Made by a program: the position numbers and the translations under genes. The notes under the pieces were generated by a model. The model saw only the letters and a program-made list of their open reading frames with translations, searched no databases and was not told the DNA's origin. 64,000 nt of DNA from Acanthochromis polyacanthus (Eukaryota; Chordata; Actinopteri; Pomacentridae), in NCBI RefSeq assembly GCF_021347895.1, contig NC_067122.1, positions 33,326,215 to 33,390,214 of the forward strand, given 5' to 3'. Shown one piece after another: positions 53,262 to 64,000 of this stretch; the stretch's first letter is position 1, and every line of letters starts with the position of its first letter.

Positions 53262-55439
53262 ACAAATGTCATGCTAAGCATAAAAACGGAAAACTGAATA
53301 TTGTTTTAGAATCAAATTCTAAGGTTCTGAATCACAGCATGAAAAGTTGAACGTACAAAATGTATCAGTCTTGAATGTGAACTGCCAAAACAAATTACAA
53401 TCATACATTTTCCAATTCTGATTCAGAATACTATGAATACAATAAATGTTGCTTTTTGTGTCATAAACTATTAGAATTCATATTTATGATCATATTTGTT
53501 GCCCTGATTTCCCTTTTGTCTATTTCTGTTATTCTGATGGTGTAAGAAATTCTATTTGATTTCTGTCGTTGTTTTAAAGTTGTCTTCATTACCTGGATGG
53601 CAGTGTGTGTCTCTCAAAGTTCGCATTCATCAATTAATGACTTCTAAATTTTGTGGCGCTCTGGATATTTTGTCTATGTTGAAGTGGTCATTCATACATC
53701 TGAATGATAGCCAGTAGACTAAATTGCCATAAATAACTATATCAACAGTCTGCAAGAATGGAGTTTTTCTCCTAGATTCCAATTTTACCATCTCTGTCCT
53801 TCATAAATCATCTCCTTCTTTGGCCTCACCTCTTTGACCTGATGCTTGACATTGTCCTTAACAGGAAATCTGTGCTTTTAGTGTGAGCTGTGTTGGTCTG
53901 TGTTCATTGAGTGAAGGAGAGCAGACCGAGTGCTCCCCCTAGTGGATGACTACGACGCTACACCATAGACACAGCTGCACCCTACACAATGAAGACTCCT
54001 CTGAATGCCCACATGTTCACATCCATGACATGCAGTGAATAAAACACACTGACACGCACACAGTGGCATAAGTGCATGATTCACGCTGTCTGCAGGCTGT
54101 CAGAGCTGCACAGACCAGGTCACTGAAGGGGAAACCTGAATTGGCTCCAAGGAGAGATTTTTTAAAATCAGGTTCCATCAGGTCAGTGGTGCACTCAGAC
54201 ATGCATCACTGTCTGCTCAGATAGCCAGAGCGAGCCTGTAGGCGACAGGGGAGGGTAGAGGAATCAAAGCTTTCTTCATGTGCAATTGCTCACGCTGAGC
54301 ACTAAGACAGAATGGTATTCACAGCCATGAACGATAACTATGCAAATATGATTATTACTGACCATGCGCGTCCCTTTGCCACTCTCACTTATACACAATG
54401 AAACATCAGCAGTCATCTTGTCATGATTTACATGCTCATAACATTTTCTTCTCAAGTCACTGTTTGAGTTAAAAATACAGTGTAGTGACTAGTAATTGCA
54501 GTCTTTTGGTGGTTAGCAATAATGACCATGTCACACATTTCCCAGTTTCCCACGCTTTGTAGCTGGCATATAGAAAAGAAAAGCCTAGTGTCTTAAGAGC
54601 GTACCCTAAAGCAATCATAGCCACAAGATAATTAGAGCAAGACAAACAGCTTGTAATCATAAAGTGTTTTAAACCAAAGTACACCATCTAAACTGCAACC
54701 AAGCACTGTTTCACCTCCTACTTTAAAACACGTACTATCAATTAGCACACAAGTGGACTCACTCTTGTGGTGTCACACCCGCGGTAAATTTAGATGATAG
54801 AGAAGACGACATTTGTCTATTAATGGACTTTCATTGTGTCACGAGACACACACTGGAAACGAGGACACAAAAATCTGTGTCCTACACACACACAACTCTC
54901 AGTAGCGAGGAGGTCTCTTTCACACAAGTGCAAACTTGCACACAAACACACATAGTACTTCCTTTTCTATATTGGACAGGGTGTGTTCACGTGTAACTTT
55001 CTGAAAGTGACGACCCGACATTCACGCCCACTGCATGTTGTGACTAGCCAGCTGTGTGGAGGTGAGGGAGAAACCAAGAATTCAACTCTTTGTTCTCCAG
55101 CTATACTCTGTATTCATGGGTTAAACCAGCACCAAGCATCACCACTGTTTGAAGAAAATGCCATTAAAAAAAAAATCTAAATCTGACTGGAGAGTTTATT
55201 TAAGAAAATCAAGATGAGTTTTAACACCTCTGACTTCAGGTTGTTTATTGACAATTGGTATATTTCAATCAGACAGTGTGCGTGTGTGTGCGTGTGTGTG
55301 TGTGTGTCCCTTTGCGTTTGTGCAGTAGAAAATTTACTTTGGCAAATTGCTCTCTTCCCATGCCTCTTGGCCTTTCTCTGACAAAGTCTGCCATTGTCCG
55401 CACTGTGTGTCGGTGTGTATGTCTGTGTTTGTGTGTGTG

Positions 55440-55485
<46 letters not shown>

Positions 55486-55625
55486 TTTGCATTTTGGCAT
55501 GTAATTGCTTGTTGCCATGCATGTGTGTTGATGTGCCTGCTGTATATGTCATTGTGTATATGCAAAGTGTGTGCATGTCAGTTAGTGACCAGCCTGGGTG
55601 TCAGACAGTGGGCTAATAAGGGCTA

Positions 55626-55709
<84 letters not shown>

Positions 55710-58572
55710 TGAGAGAGAGCCTGCCAGCTGAGGACACTGCTGTCTTTCAATCTTGAATTACTTCCATGTCATTTTCATTTCTTAGACACTCATTTTTACC
55801 AAAAACAAACAAGTGAAAAAACAAGCTTCGATGTGTATTCTACTTTAGAGCCAGAAAGTTTGAACAGACAGCAAAGGGCAGCATGTTAACATTTTGTGAA
55901 TCTGTGCAGAGGTGCACTCATACTCAAGGGAAAGTTTTTAGAAAGAAGAGGAACATGCTTCATCTCACTGATGGCATTTGGAGCTGGAATATAGTGCCAC
56001 AGACTGACAGCAGTATCTGGAAGCTGTTAAAGCTTGTCTACTTTCCCAGATTTTGCCTGTCACCTCAGCTCATTTAGCCCTGCTCCTAGTACCATTTCAC
56101 AGACTGCATGTGACACCTCAAAGTACCACGCTTACGGGCGCTTTAATTTTTAATAAAACCAACAGAGAGGCAGCTTTTCCATGCAAACAGTAGCCACTGT
56201 CAAAGATCATCTGCTGCTCTAGCCACATATGCGCTAACTTAGCAAAAAAACAAAACAACAAAACTTGATACTTGCTTACACACACAGCGACACACTTAGT
56301 GTCCAGAATGGTGCTGTCATGGTGGCATCACTCAAGCAGTGGGAGCTTCAGTCAGTCAGTCAGCTGGCGAGAGGCAGACGGTGTGAAGCCAACACAAGGC
56401 TCCCCACAGCGATGGAGAGACAGGCATAAGAAGACTGATAGAGGCAAGTGGAGGCAGAGTGGACAGATGGAGGGATGTGTTGAGGGATAGAGAGGATGCA
56501 ACATGAACACAGATGGACATCAGACAACAGGAACCAGAGTGACAGTCCTTCCAAACATCAAACACTTTAACTTTAGAATCCTAAGAAAGTTAAAACTGCA
56601 GAGAAGTGGCACTCAGACATCATGTATGATAGCAGCTCACATACGTAGACTGTATTTCAACCTGATCTCTATCTAGACACAAAGTATTTTCAATCCATGT
56701 TCTTATTTTCCCTCAGCATGGCGCTCTTACTGACATGCTAACATTCATCTGTGTATTTTCCCAAACTTTGGACTGGCACCACGTTTTACTCAGATGTAAC
56801 CTGATACCCATAAAGCAAATTTCAGTAACACAAAGCATGCAGCCACAGCAGAGCAAATTAAATTATATGCTATCATATTTTAGTGCTGTGGGTGAAGACC
56901 AAGCCTTTTTTCAGAAAGGTCCTTTGTGATGAAATGAAGCTTCTCTGCATTATCAGCTGTGAGCCTGTTCCTGATTTCATTTACAACACGTGACACTGAG
57001 CTAACTGTCTTTTAACTTTCCATACTACAGTGTGGATTACTCAGAGGTATGTGCATGGCACTTTGGCCAGAGTGGGAAACTGTAATGATTTGTCTTTTCA
57101 AGAAGTTGTGGTCTTTCCAAGGACCACCACCGCATCTGCAAAATGTCTTTAAGCTGAAAGACTCATACACAGCAGATGAAGGAATCCAACATCTCTCATG
57201 ATTCAGAATTCCTGATGCTTAAAGGATGTCATCAAAAGCACCTGCTGTGGCTTGGCCAGAGTGTGAACAACAAAGCCGCTTTGCTTTAATACAATTCTCA
57301 TAAAATCTTCATCAATCCACTATGCAGCCACAATGATGAAAGACACTGGGCTGACAGTCCAAATATCTGTGATGAAGCTTAAGGCTGAGATGTTGATGTG
57401 TCTTTTCATGAAGTGGTGGAACTTCGACAAATCGAGTCCTGTGAAGTAGTAATGGCTGGGAATCTTTTAGTTGACAAAAATCCCATATAATGGCCAACTC
57501 AGAACTGCTGCTCATCGAGGACACTGTATTGTGTAATAACTTCTGTTATTGTTACTCTCTGTGGCATTTGGACATTTTTTCTCGCTTCTTCAGCAGTTTC
57601 TGTAAAGTTGGTTGGTGCTAGCTCACCACTGCGTTGGTTCTTCACACGTTTTTCAAATATTGCATGTGTGTGAGGAATTGTTTAGTACTCCTCTTCACAA
57701 CTAAGCAATTACATAGTTGGAGGTATGCTTTACTTGTGCCATCATTACTTATCCTAAAATATTTCCAAATGGAAGGCATTGCTCCTTGTCCACCTAAATT
57801 GACCAGCATTTATAAAATATATATATATATACAATGCAACACTTTGCACCAGTGCTGTTAAGCTATGAAAATCTGCAGTTAAATTATATTCAACCAAAAA
57901 ACTACACTGACTTTGAGGGATTAGCTTTTTTTTCTTTTATCTGCAGTCAAAAGTATTGTTTGTTATCAGACACCATCTGACAATGTCCAGGCAGGTAAAG
58001 ATAAGGGAGGGGACTTGAAATCCTGAACTCAAAGTGAAGAATAATTAGTCAATTCCATTAAGTTACCTGGAATTGAATTTAGTTTTACATGAATTAACAA
58101 TGATATTTGACTTCAAGTCACGCACAACATTAACTTGGTGCAACTATCAACATTATCAGGTCAATTAAGCAGTCAGAACAACATTTTAAAGTTGTATCTT
58201 AATCAGTAAATAATACAATTTTTTAAAAATCTTGAACCATGCATTTAGTTAAGTAGCAGACATGGTTGTCTTGCCTTTCAGAGTGTCACAGAGATGCTGA
58301 TGGTTATATATGCTTTTATTTTCTCCTGCAATGAGCATTGTAATTGTTTCTATACCTTGAGATCTTTGTATACTCTGGACTCTTTTAACAAAGCATTTCA
58401 GTGCCCATTTGTTTAGACTTGCTTTGTTTAGTTTTCATCTTGATTCCTGTTTTTTATCTGGTGGTCTGCAATGAATGTCTTAGTTACTTCTTAGTGTTTT
58501 TATGGTTAATTTTGCTGTGAAATTTCTTCTTAAAGGGTTTTATATGAATCAAACTTACTCACTTACTGACTT
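53262..58572. other. Intergenic with several GT microsatellites
   Basis: Contains GT-rich tracts at about 55274-55306 and 55440-55482, and (GT)n(GA)n at 55629-55719. I recognise no gene or transposon. His/Thr/Cys/Val-rich frames at 55177-55626 come from the microsatellites. Confidence 0.45.
55629..55719. repeat. Compound (GT)32(GA)n microsatellite
   Basis: About 32 GT units followed by an interrupted GA tract. Confidence 0.95.
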
Positions 58573-59046
58573 CCCAGATAGCAAACTATGGGTGAATCAA
58601 TGTTGAATCTATGTTGAGACCTAACGTCGAAATTATACAGAAAGCGCAAGGTTGATAAAATGTTGAGTCAACGTTTGCTTACATAGATTACATGTTTGCA
58701 AACATAGATTCAACATTAATTAAACATTGACCTGTCAAACATTTTAATTAAACCAAAATACAACGTAGATTCAATGGTATCTTTTAAACACAAACTTCAA
58801 TGTTGACAAAATGTTGTTGAATCAACATTGATCCAACCATCAGTCTTCAACCGTAACCACAATTCAACCTTCTTAACCCTAATTCAACATTGATTTAACA
58901 TCTTTTGCTATCTGGGTAAAGTGTGATTTATGGTTGAAAAGCAAACGTTGACTCAACATTTTATCAACCTTGCACTTTCTGTATAATTTCGACGTTAGGT
59001 CTCAACATAGATTCAACATTGATTCACCCATAGTTTGCTATCTGGG
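58573..59046. mobile_element. DNA element with ~107-bp CCCAGATAGC inverted ends
   Basis: The left end CCCAGATAGCAAACTATGGG continues for about 107 bp, and the right end (58938-59046) is its inverse complement with very few differences. An extra internal copy GCTATCTGGG lies at about 58908-58918. The interior is built of repeated TTCAAC/GTTGA-type words. There is no coding capacity, so this is a non-autonomous element; superfamily not assigned. Confidence 0.75.
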
Positions 59047-59207
59047 TTGCAACCTGCTCAGCTAATACTAGCTTATCTTATATCGACTGTTGCTGTTGTG
59101 TTGACACAAGTTAGGTATTTGCAGATTACCTGCTTTGGCCCGTTCAGTGCCCAGCACAAGAATTTGCAGAATTTGACCTTTGTTCCCCTCAAGAAAAAAC
59201 ACAAATG
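59047..59207. other. Unassigned spacer
   Basis: A short stretch between two elements, without recognisable features. Confidence 0.3.
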
Positions 59208-60497
59208 ATAAACTGGTCAGGCATTTTGACCACTGACAGGTGAAGTGAATAACACTGATGCCTGTTAATGGGTTGGATACATTCGGCAGCAAGTGAACAT
59301 TTTGTCCTTGAAGTTGATGAAGCAGGGAAAATGGGCAGGCATAAGGATTTGAGCATGTGTGACAAGGACCAAATTGTGATGGCTCGATGAGTGGGTCAAA
59401 GCATCTCCAAAGCTGCAGCTCTTGTGGGGTGTTCCTGCTCTGCAGTGGTCAGTATCTATCAAAAGTGGTCCAAAGAAAGAACAATGGTGAACTGGAGACA
59501 GCATGATGGGTGGCCAAAGTTCATTGATGGGCATGTAGAGTGAAGGCTGGTCCGTGTGATCGGATCCAACAGACGAGCGACTATTGCTATTGGGGGTGGC
59601 TGAGGCTCAGGTGGTAGAGCGGGTCGTCCAATGATCGAAGGGTCGGCAGTTCGATTCCCGCTCTCGCCTAGTCATGTGCTGTTGTGTCCTTGGGCAAGAC
59701 ACTTAACCCACCTTGCCTCCAGTGCTCTTCACTGGTGTATGAATGCATGTGAATGTTGGTGGTGGTCGGAGGGGCCGTAGGCGCGGATTGGCAGCCACGC
59801 TTCCGTCCCCACCAGAGTGTGAATGTGTGAGCGTATGGTTGAATGGAAGCAATTGTTGTATAAGGGTTTTGAGTACTCTGATGAGTAGTAAAGCGCTATA
59901 TAAGAGCAAGTTCATTCATTCATTCATATTGCTGAAATTGCTGAAGAAGTTAATTCTAGTTCTGATAGAAAGGTGTCAGAATACACAGTGCATCACAGTT
60001 TGTTGTCTACGGGGCTGTATAGTTGCAGACCAGTCAGGTGGCCCATGCTGACCCCTGTGCACCACCAAAAGCGCCAACAATGGGCATGTGACCATCAGAA
60101 CTGGACCACAGAGCATGGAAGAAGGTTGCCTGGTCGAAGGTTTTCCCTGTTGGCTGTTGCCTCTTTCAAAAGGATAACGTGCCGTGCCACAAAGCAAAAA
60201 TTGTTCAGAAATGGTTTGAGGAGCCCAATGACTTTGGGGTATTGACTTGTCCTCCAAATTCCCCAGATCTCAATCCAATCGAGCATCTGTGGGATGTGCT
60301 GGACAAACAAGTGTGATCCATGGAAGCCCTATCTTTCAACTTACAGGACTTCAAGGATGCCACAGCAGATACCGCAGCACACCTTCAGGGTCTAGTGGAG
60401 TCCATGCCTCAATGGGTCAATGCTGTTCTAGCAGCAAAATAGGGACCAACACAATATCAGATCGGTGGTCACAATGTTTTGCCTCATTGGTGTATAT
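59208..60497 (+). pseudogene. Tc1-like transposon interrupted by a SINE
   Basis: The left end GACCACTGACAGGTGAAGTG and the right end GTTTTGCCTCATTGGTGTATA belong to the same fish Tc1-like family as 26388-26868. Transposase traces follow in order: DNA-binding domain near 59330-59580, catalytic parts near 60050-60190, and a PNSPDLNPIEHLWDVLD-like segment near 60255-60305, then a stop. Frames are broken. A tRNA-derived SINE at 59589-59926 splits it. Confidence 0.8.
59589..59926 (+). mobile_element. tRNA-derived SINE inside a Tc1-like element
   Basis: TGGCTGAGGCTCAGGTGGTA (A box region) and GGCAGTTCGATTCCC (B box) mark a tRNA-like head. The tail AAAGCGCTATATAAG followed by (TTCA)n looks L2-derived, suggesting L2-type machinery moved it. 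Seven-base TATTGCT copies at 59582-59588 and 59927-59933 are the target duplication. Confidence 0.8.
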
Positions 60498-60499
60498 AC

Positions 60500-60940
60500 A
60501 GTGCTTAACAAATTTATTAGACCACCTGTCATAAAAAAAGAAAACACAAATATTTTAGAAATTTGTCAAAATCTTGTTTCAAACTAAAAGATGTATTATT
60601 ATCTATTAGACAAATGACAAACTGGAACAACCAAACAGTCCTTTTTCACATATATTTGGTTTGACCTGCTTTGGCCCTGATAACAGTTTGCATTCTTGTT
60701 GCCGTTGTTTTTATTTACTTTCCAACAGTCTGTTTGTAATTGAGTTTCAAATCGTTTCTAGCTGTTCCCAGTGACTTGTTTTGGGTGAATCTTTTGTGTG
60801 ATCTATTTGTGAATTCAACAAATCCCAGATCTGTTCAATAGGAGGGCTGGAACCTAGATGGACTGGTAAATTGGAAGCTTCCCCTTCCATCTCTATCTTC
60901 ACCATAATGGTCCAGTACAATATCCACCAAGCCACCTGTC
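60500..60940 (-). pseudogene. Second Tc1-like fragment, terminal part only
   Basis: The plus-strand end is CAGTGCTTAACAAATTTATT, a known fish Tc1-like terminus. On the minus strand PIEQIWDLLNSQIDHTKDSP is a transposase C-terminus. The 5' part is missing and the fragment abuts a LINE remnant at about 60940. Confidence 0.7.
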
Positions 60941-62340
60941 CATCTCATGCTCCATTTTTTCCCGTCACTGGTGAACAAGATACCAAGATACTTAAACTCC
61001 TTCACTTGGGGAAGCACTTCCCCCCAATCTAGAGGGGAAGGGTTCTTTCCACAGCCCAACAATGTTCCCCAGTCCAGATCAGCAGTTTCCTCATCCAGCT
61101 GTACACACAACACGGTCTCACGGGGATTCGTGAAACTGTCACGTCAGTTTTTGTTTCGGTTTCGTGCGCACCAACACGATGTCGTCATGTTTTTCGTGCC
61201 GCTCACCACGAAATGCACACCAATGTATTTTAAACGGCGGACATTTCGTGCCACTCAGAACGTATTTCAGAAGAATGTGTATATTATATTTTTAATGTAA
61301 AACCGTGGCGAATCCAACGCTATATTTTGCATGACATCGTCCCTAAACATAACCCTAACCATAACCCTAACCATAACCTAACCATAAGCCGGTGGTACAC
61401 TTACCAATTTGCATAGGAATTTCAAGAATGTCCGGCGGCCGGCGGCTGCAAACGCGATCACACAAGCAGTATACGCCGATGGACAGCTTAGATCGTCATG
61501 AATCCGCCGGTATAAACCACTTTCAGATGTGATTACCACAGCGAAAAACATTTCGTGGTGAGCGGCACGAAAAACATGACGAAATCGTGTTGGTGCGCAC
61601 GAAACCGAAACTAAAACTTACGTGACAGTTTCACGAATCCCCGTGAGACCGGGTTGGATGGACAGCTTAGATCGTCATGAATCTGCCGGTATAAACCACT
61701 TTCAGATGTGATTACCACAGCGGGTTTCGCTCGTGGTGAGCGGCACGAAAAACATGACGACATCGTGTTGGTGCGCACGAAACCGAAGCAAAAACTGACG
61801 TGACAGTTTCACGAATCCCCGTGAGACCGGGCTGGTACACAGCCTGGGCCAAGCCCTGCCTCCCCTTTAAGAGGCATCAAACAGTTTGCCAGAACTTCCT
61901 CGAGGCAAATTGAAAGTTCTTCTTCATAGCTTCTCTGACCTCCTCCCACACCTGAGTATCAGCTTCCACAACTGCTACAGCTGCAACTTTCTTGGCTGAC
62001 CAATATCTGTCAGCTGCTTCAGGAGAGCCCTGAGCCAACCAGGCCTGAAAAGCCTCAGCCTTCAGATTGATGGCTTCCTTCACTGCTGGTGTCCATTAGC
62101 AGGTTTTCGGGTTGCCACTGAAACACGCACCAGTCAGTGACCTTCTAACTGCAGCTCTTAATGGAGGCTTTGAACATAGCCCAGCCTTCCCTGGGATGCT
62201 GGAGAAATTCTTGCAGAGGTGGGAGTTGAAAACTCAAAGGACAGAGGCCTCTGCCAGATGATCCCAGTTCCCCCTCACTACACATTTGGGTTTACCAGGT
62301 CTGTTTGGCAGCCTTCCCATGATCCAATCCCACTCACCAC
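60941..62340 (-). pseudogene. LINE remnant with its RT core replaced
   Basis: At 61877-62083 it encodes KAEAFQAWLAQGSPEAADRY and KKNFQFASRKFWQTV, the linker before reverse transcriptase of a fish LINE. At 60960-61113 it encodes LPQVKEFKYLGILFTSDGK, a segment well after the RT active site. Everything between is missing and its place is taken by the inverted-repeat element at 61114-61828. Clade not assigned (RTE-like possible). Confidence 0.7.
61114..61828. mobile_element. Inverted-repeat DNA element with duplicated right end
   Basis: Terminal inverted repeats of over 100 bp begin GGTCTCACGGGGATTCGTGA and include TTCGTGCGCACCAACACGAT. The first right end stops at 61650; a second copy of the last about 172 bp follows directly (61657-61828 repeats 61478-61650) with a local difference near 61722-61730. 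The interior holds a short ACCCTAACCATA-type tract near 61340-61390. No coding capacity. Confidence 0.75.
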
Positions 62341-62462
62341 TTTATGGTGCAGATATTATGTAGTCTTGAAATAAATTTCTCTCTCCATCTATTTTTTTAA
62401 ATACAGTTTCAAATGTCTGCCACTGCACAGTGGTTATTAGTACTGTCACCTCACATCAAAAA

Positions 62463-62681
62463 TGGTCTGGACACATCGTCTCATTCGATGGTTTTTATTT
62501 AATTGATTTATACATTGTAGATTAATACTGAACTCATCAGAACTATAAAAGAGTATATGTGGAATTATGTTGTGAACAAAAAGTGTTAATCTTTAGTATT
62601 AATCTACAATGTAGAAAATAATACAAATAAACAAAAAGCATTGAATGAGAAGGTGTGTCCAAACCCTTGACTGGTAGTTTA
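62463..62681. mobile_element. Tc1-type MITE with long inverted arms
   Basis: The left GGTCTGGACACATCGTCTCA and right TGAGAAGGTGTGTCCAAACC arms pair, and the inner GATTAATACT / AGTATTAATC pair as well, giving two roughly 90-100 bp arms. The right terminus (CCAAACCCTTGACTGGTAGT) is a common fish Tc1-like end. No coding capacity. Confidence 0.7.
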
Positions 62682-62865
62682 TATTACAAAAGTTTTGAGC
62701 AAAATTGATGATTTTAATGAATCATGGCTGGATTAGACTAGAACATGAAATGCCCAGCTAAAATGTTCCAGTGAGGCAGGCCACAGAAATGTATCCCTAT
62801 TCTCTATTCTGTCTTTGCTGCATCATTAATTAGAGGAGAAAATGAGACTGAGGAGAAAGAACAGA

Positions 62866-62868
<3 letters not shown>

Positions 62869-62903
<35 letters not shown>

Positions 62904-62924
62904 CGTGCGTGCGTGCGTGCGTGC

Positions 62925-62956
<32 letters not shown>
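62869..62956. repeat. Compound (GT)n(GCGT)n(GT)n microsatellite
   Basis: GT repeats on both sides of a GCGT tetramer block, the same motif pair as at 4352-4458. Confidence 0.95.
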
Positions 62957-64000
62957 TGGTGTGAGTGTCCATGTGTGTGTGAGCTTGCTAATAGGTAATA
63001 ATAGATAATATTGATTTTTTTTAAAAAGAAAAGAAGTACTAATAATGTTTTATTTATTAAACATAAATTAAACACATTAGTATTTTTTTTTCCCTTTTTT
63101 GTGTTTTTTAATGTATTTACACTATTTTGAGGAAGGATTATTTTTAGAATTCATTGTTTCTTTTCACGAAAGTAACAGACATTAATATCATATTGGTAGT
63201 TTTACTATGTTCAGATATTTCATGCAATGAACAGATCAGTTATTAAATAAAATAGTCATCTGGTCAATCGATAACAAAAATACTTGTGGTTGCAGTCTTA
63301 AAGTACTTTTGATGTTTTATGATGGAAAAATAACACTTTTCTTCAGGTTTTTGGTGTGACGTTTGCTTGTTTGGTTAAAAGCAATGACAAAACAAAACTT
63401 TACAACATATGGCCACCATATAAACATGAACAACAGGTCTAGATTTGTAAACATGAGTGTCCTGCTAAATGACCAGAACCACAGAATGGAGCTGATTTGG
63501 TGAAGCAAATGTCTGTTCAAATGTGTAATTATCCAAATCAAGTACAACACAAGCTGACATGTATTCAAGACAGACAAAGAAAAGGGAGACATACAGACTT
63601 TGGGTAGTTGTTATCAGAGTTGTGTGCATCAGGATTAACATTCTATGTGTAAAGGGGCCACATACAACATATTCCTGGTATTTGTGATGCAGCCTCTTGA
63701 ATCTCTGGTGGCCAGAATAAAACTGCCGGTGAGTCCTCTGCCTTTGAAAATTCTCTACTCTTTAATGTATGCCAATCATTGTTAAATGCTTTCTAACACC
63801 TACTGTGTTGAAGTCACTACTGACTTGTGAGCATGTACAATTTGTTTTCATTCTCAAGTGTCAAATACCATCATTCTGTCAAAGCTGCTGGATTCAAAGG
63901 GATGCACACAGGGATGCACACATATTCCTTCAATGCGCCAAGTGTGTTAAAATCTGAAAATGACAGACATGCAGGAGCTTTTCACTTTTAAAGCCCTTCA
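62957..64000. other. Intergenic, nothing recognised
   Basis: AT-rich sequence to the window end. A 91-codon minus-strand frame at 63317-63592 shows no domain. Confidence 0.45.

Noticed and set aside
61340..61390. Telomere-like ACCCTAACC tract
   Set aside because: Only a few irregular units (mostly CCCTAACCATAA) inside a transposable element, not an interstitial telomere.

Overview
This is a stretch of vertebrate nuclear DNA, almost certainly from a teleost fish. The evidence is a split protocadherin gene with GT-AG introns, long (CA)n/(GA)n microsatellites, and a fish-typical set of transposable elements: Tc1-like, piggyBac, hAT MITE, L2, Rex1/CR1-like and RTE-like LINEs, and tRNA-derived SINEs. 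I see no bacterial operon, CRISPR array or prokaryotic signal.

One protein-coding host gene can be supported: pcdh10 (non-clustered delta-2 protocadherin 10) on the minus strand. Five coding exons run from an ATG at 51127 down to a stop at 35364. They give a 1016-residue protein: signal peptide, six cadherin repeats, one membrane segment, and a long cytoplasmic tail with a WAVE-complex binding motif and the family's C-terminal Arg-Lys-Arg-x-Cys ending. The last exon contributes only 20 coding bases. I cannot tell whether it is the a or b teleost duplicate.

Layout. 1-10.2 kb: repeat-rich intergenic DNA (Tc1-like fragment, LTR-like end, perfect hAT MITE, G22 run, GT/TGCG microsatellite, L2 and RTE-like LINE remnants). 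10.4-16.4 kb: a nested transposon island. Outer inverted arms enclose a piggyBac copy, itself interrupted by a rearranged LTR palindrome that carries a full-length 5S rRNA gene, and then a Rex1/CR1-like LINE. 16.5-30.2 kb: more Tc1-like copies, SINE-like repeats, LINE tails and small hairpin MITEs. 30.2-52.9 kb: pcdh10 and its downstream side, with simple repeats but no transposon I recognise. 52.9-64 kb: upstream of pcdh10, repeat-rich again, with a second island at 58.5-62.7 kb (palindromic element, Tc1-like copy split by a SINE, second Tc1-like end, and a LINE whose core is replaced by a partly duplicated inverted-repeat element).

Nothing here is a clear new molecular system. The points most worth a second look are the 5S gene with a compensatory stem change inside the LTR palindrome, the histidine-rich insert and very small last coding exon of pcdh10, and the sharp transposon-poor zone around pcdh10.
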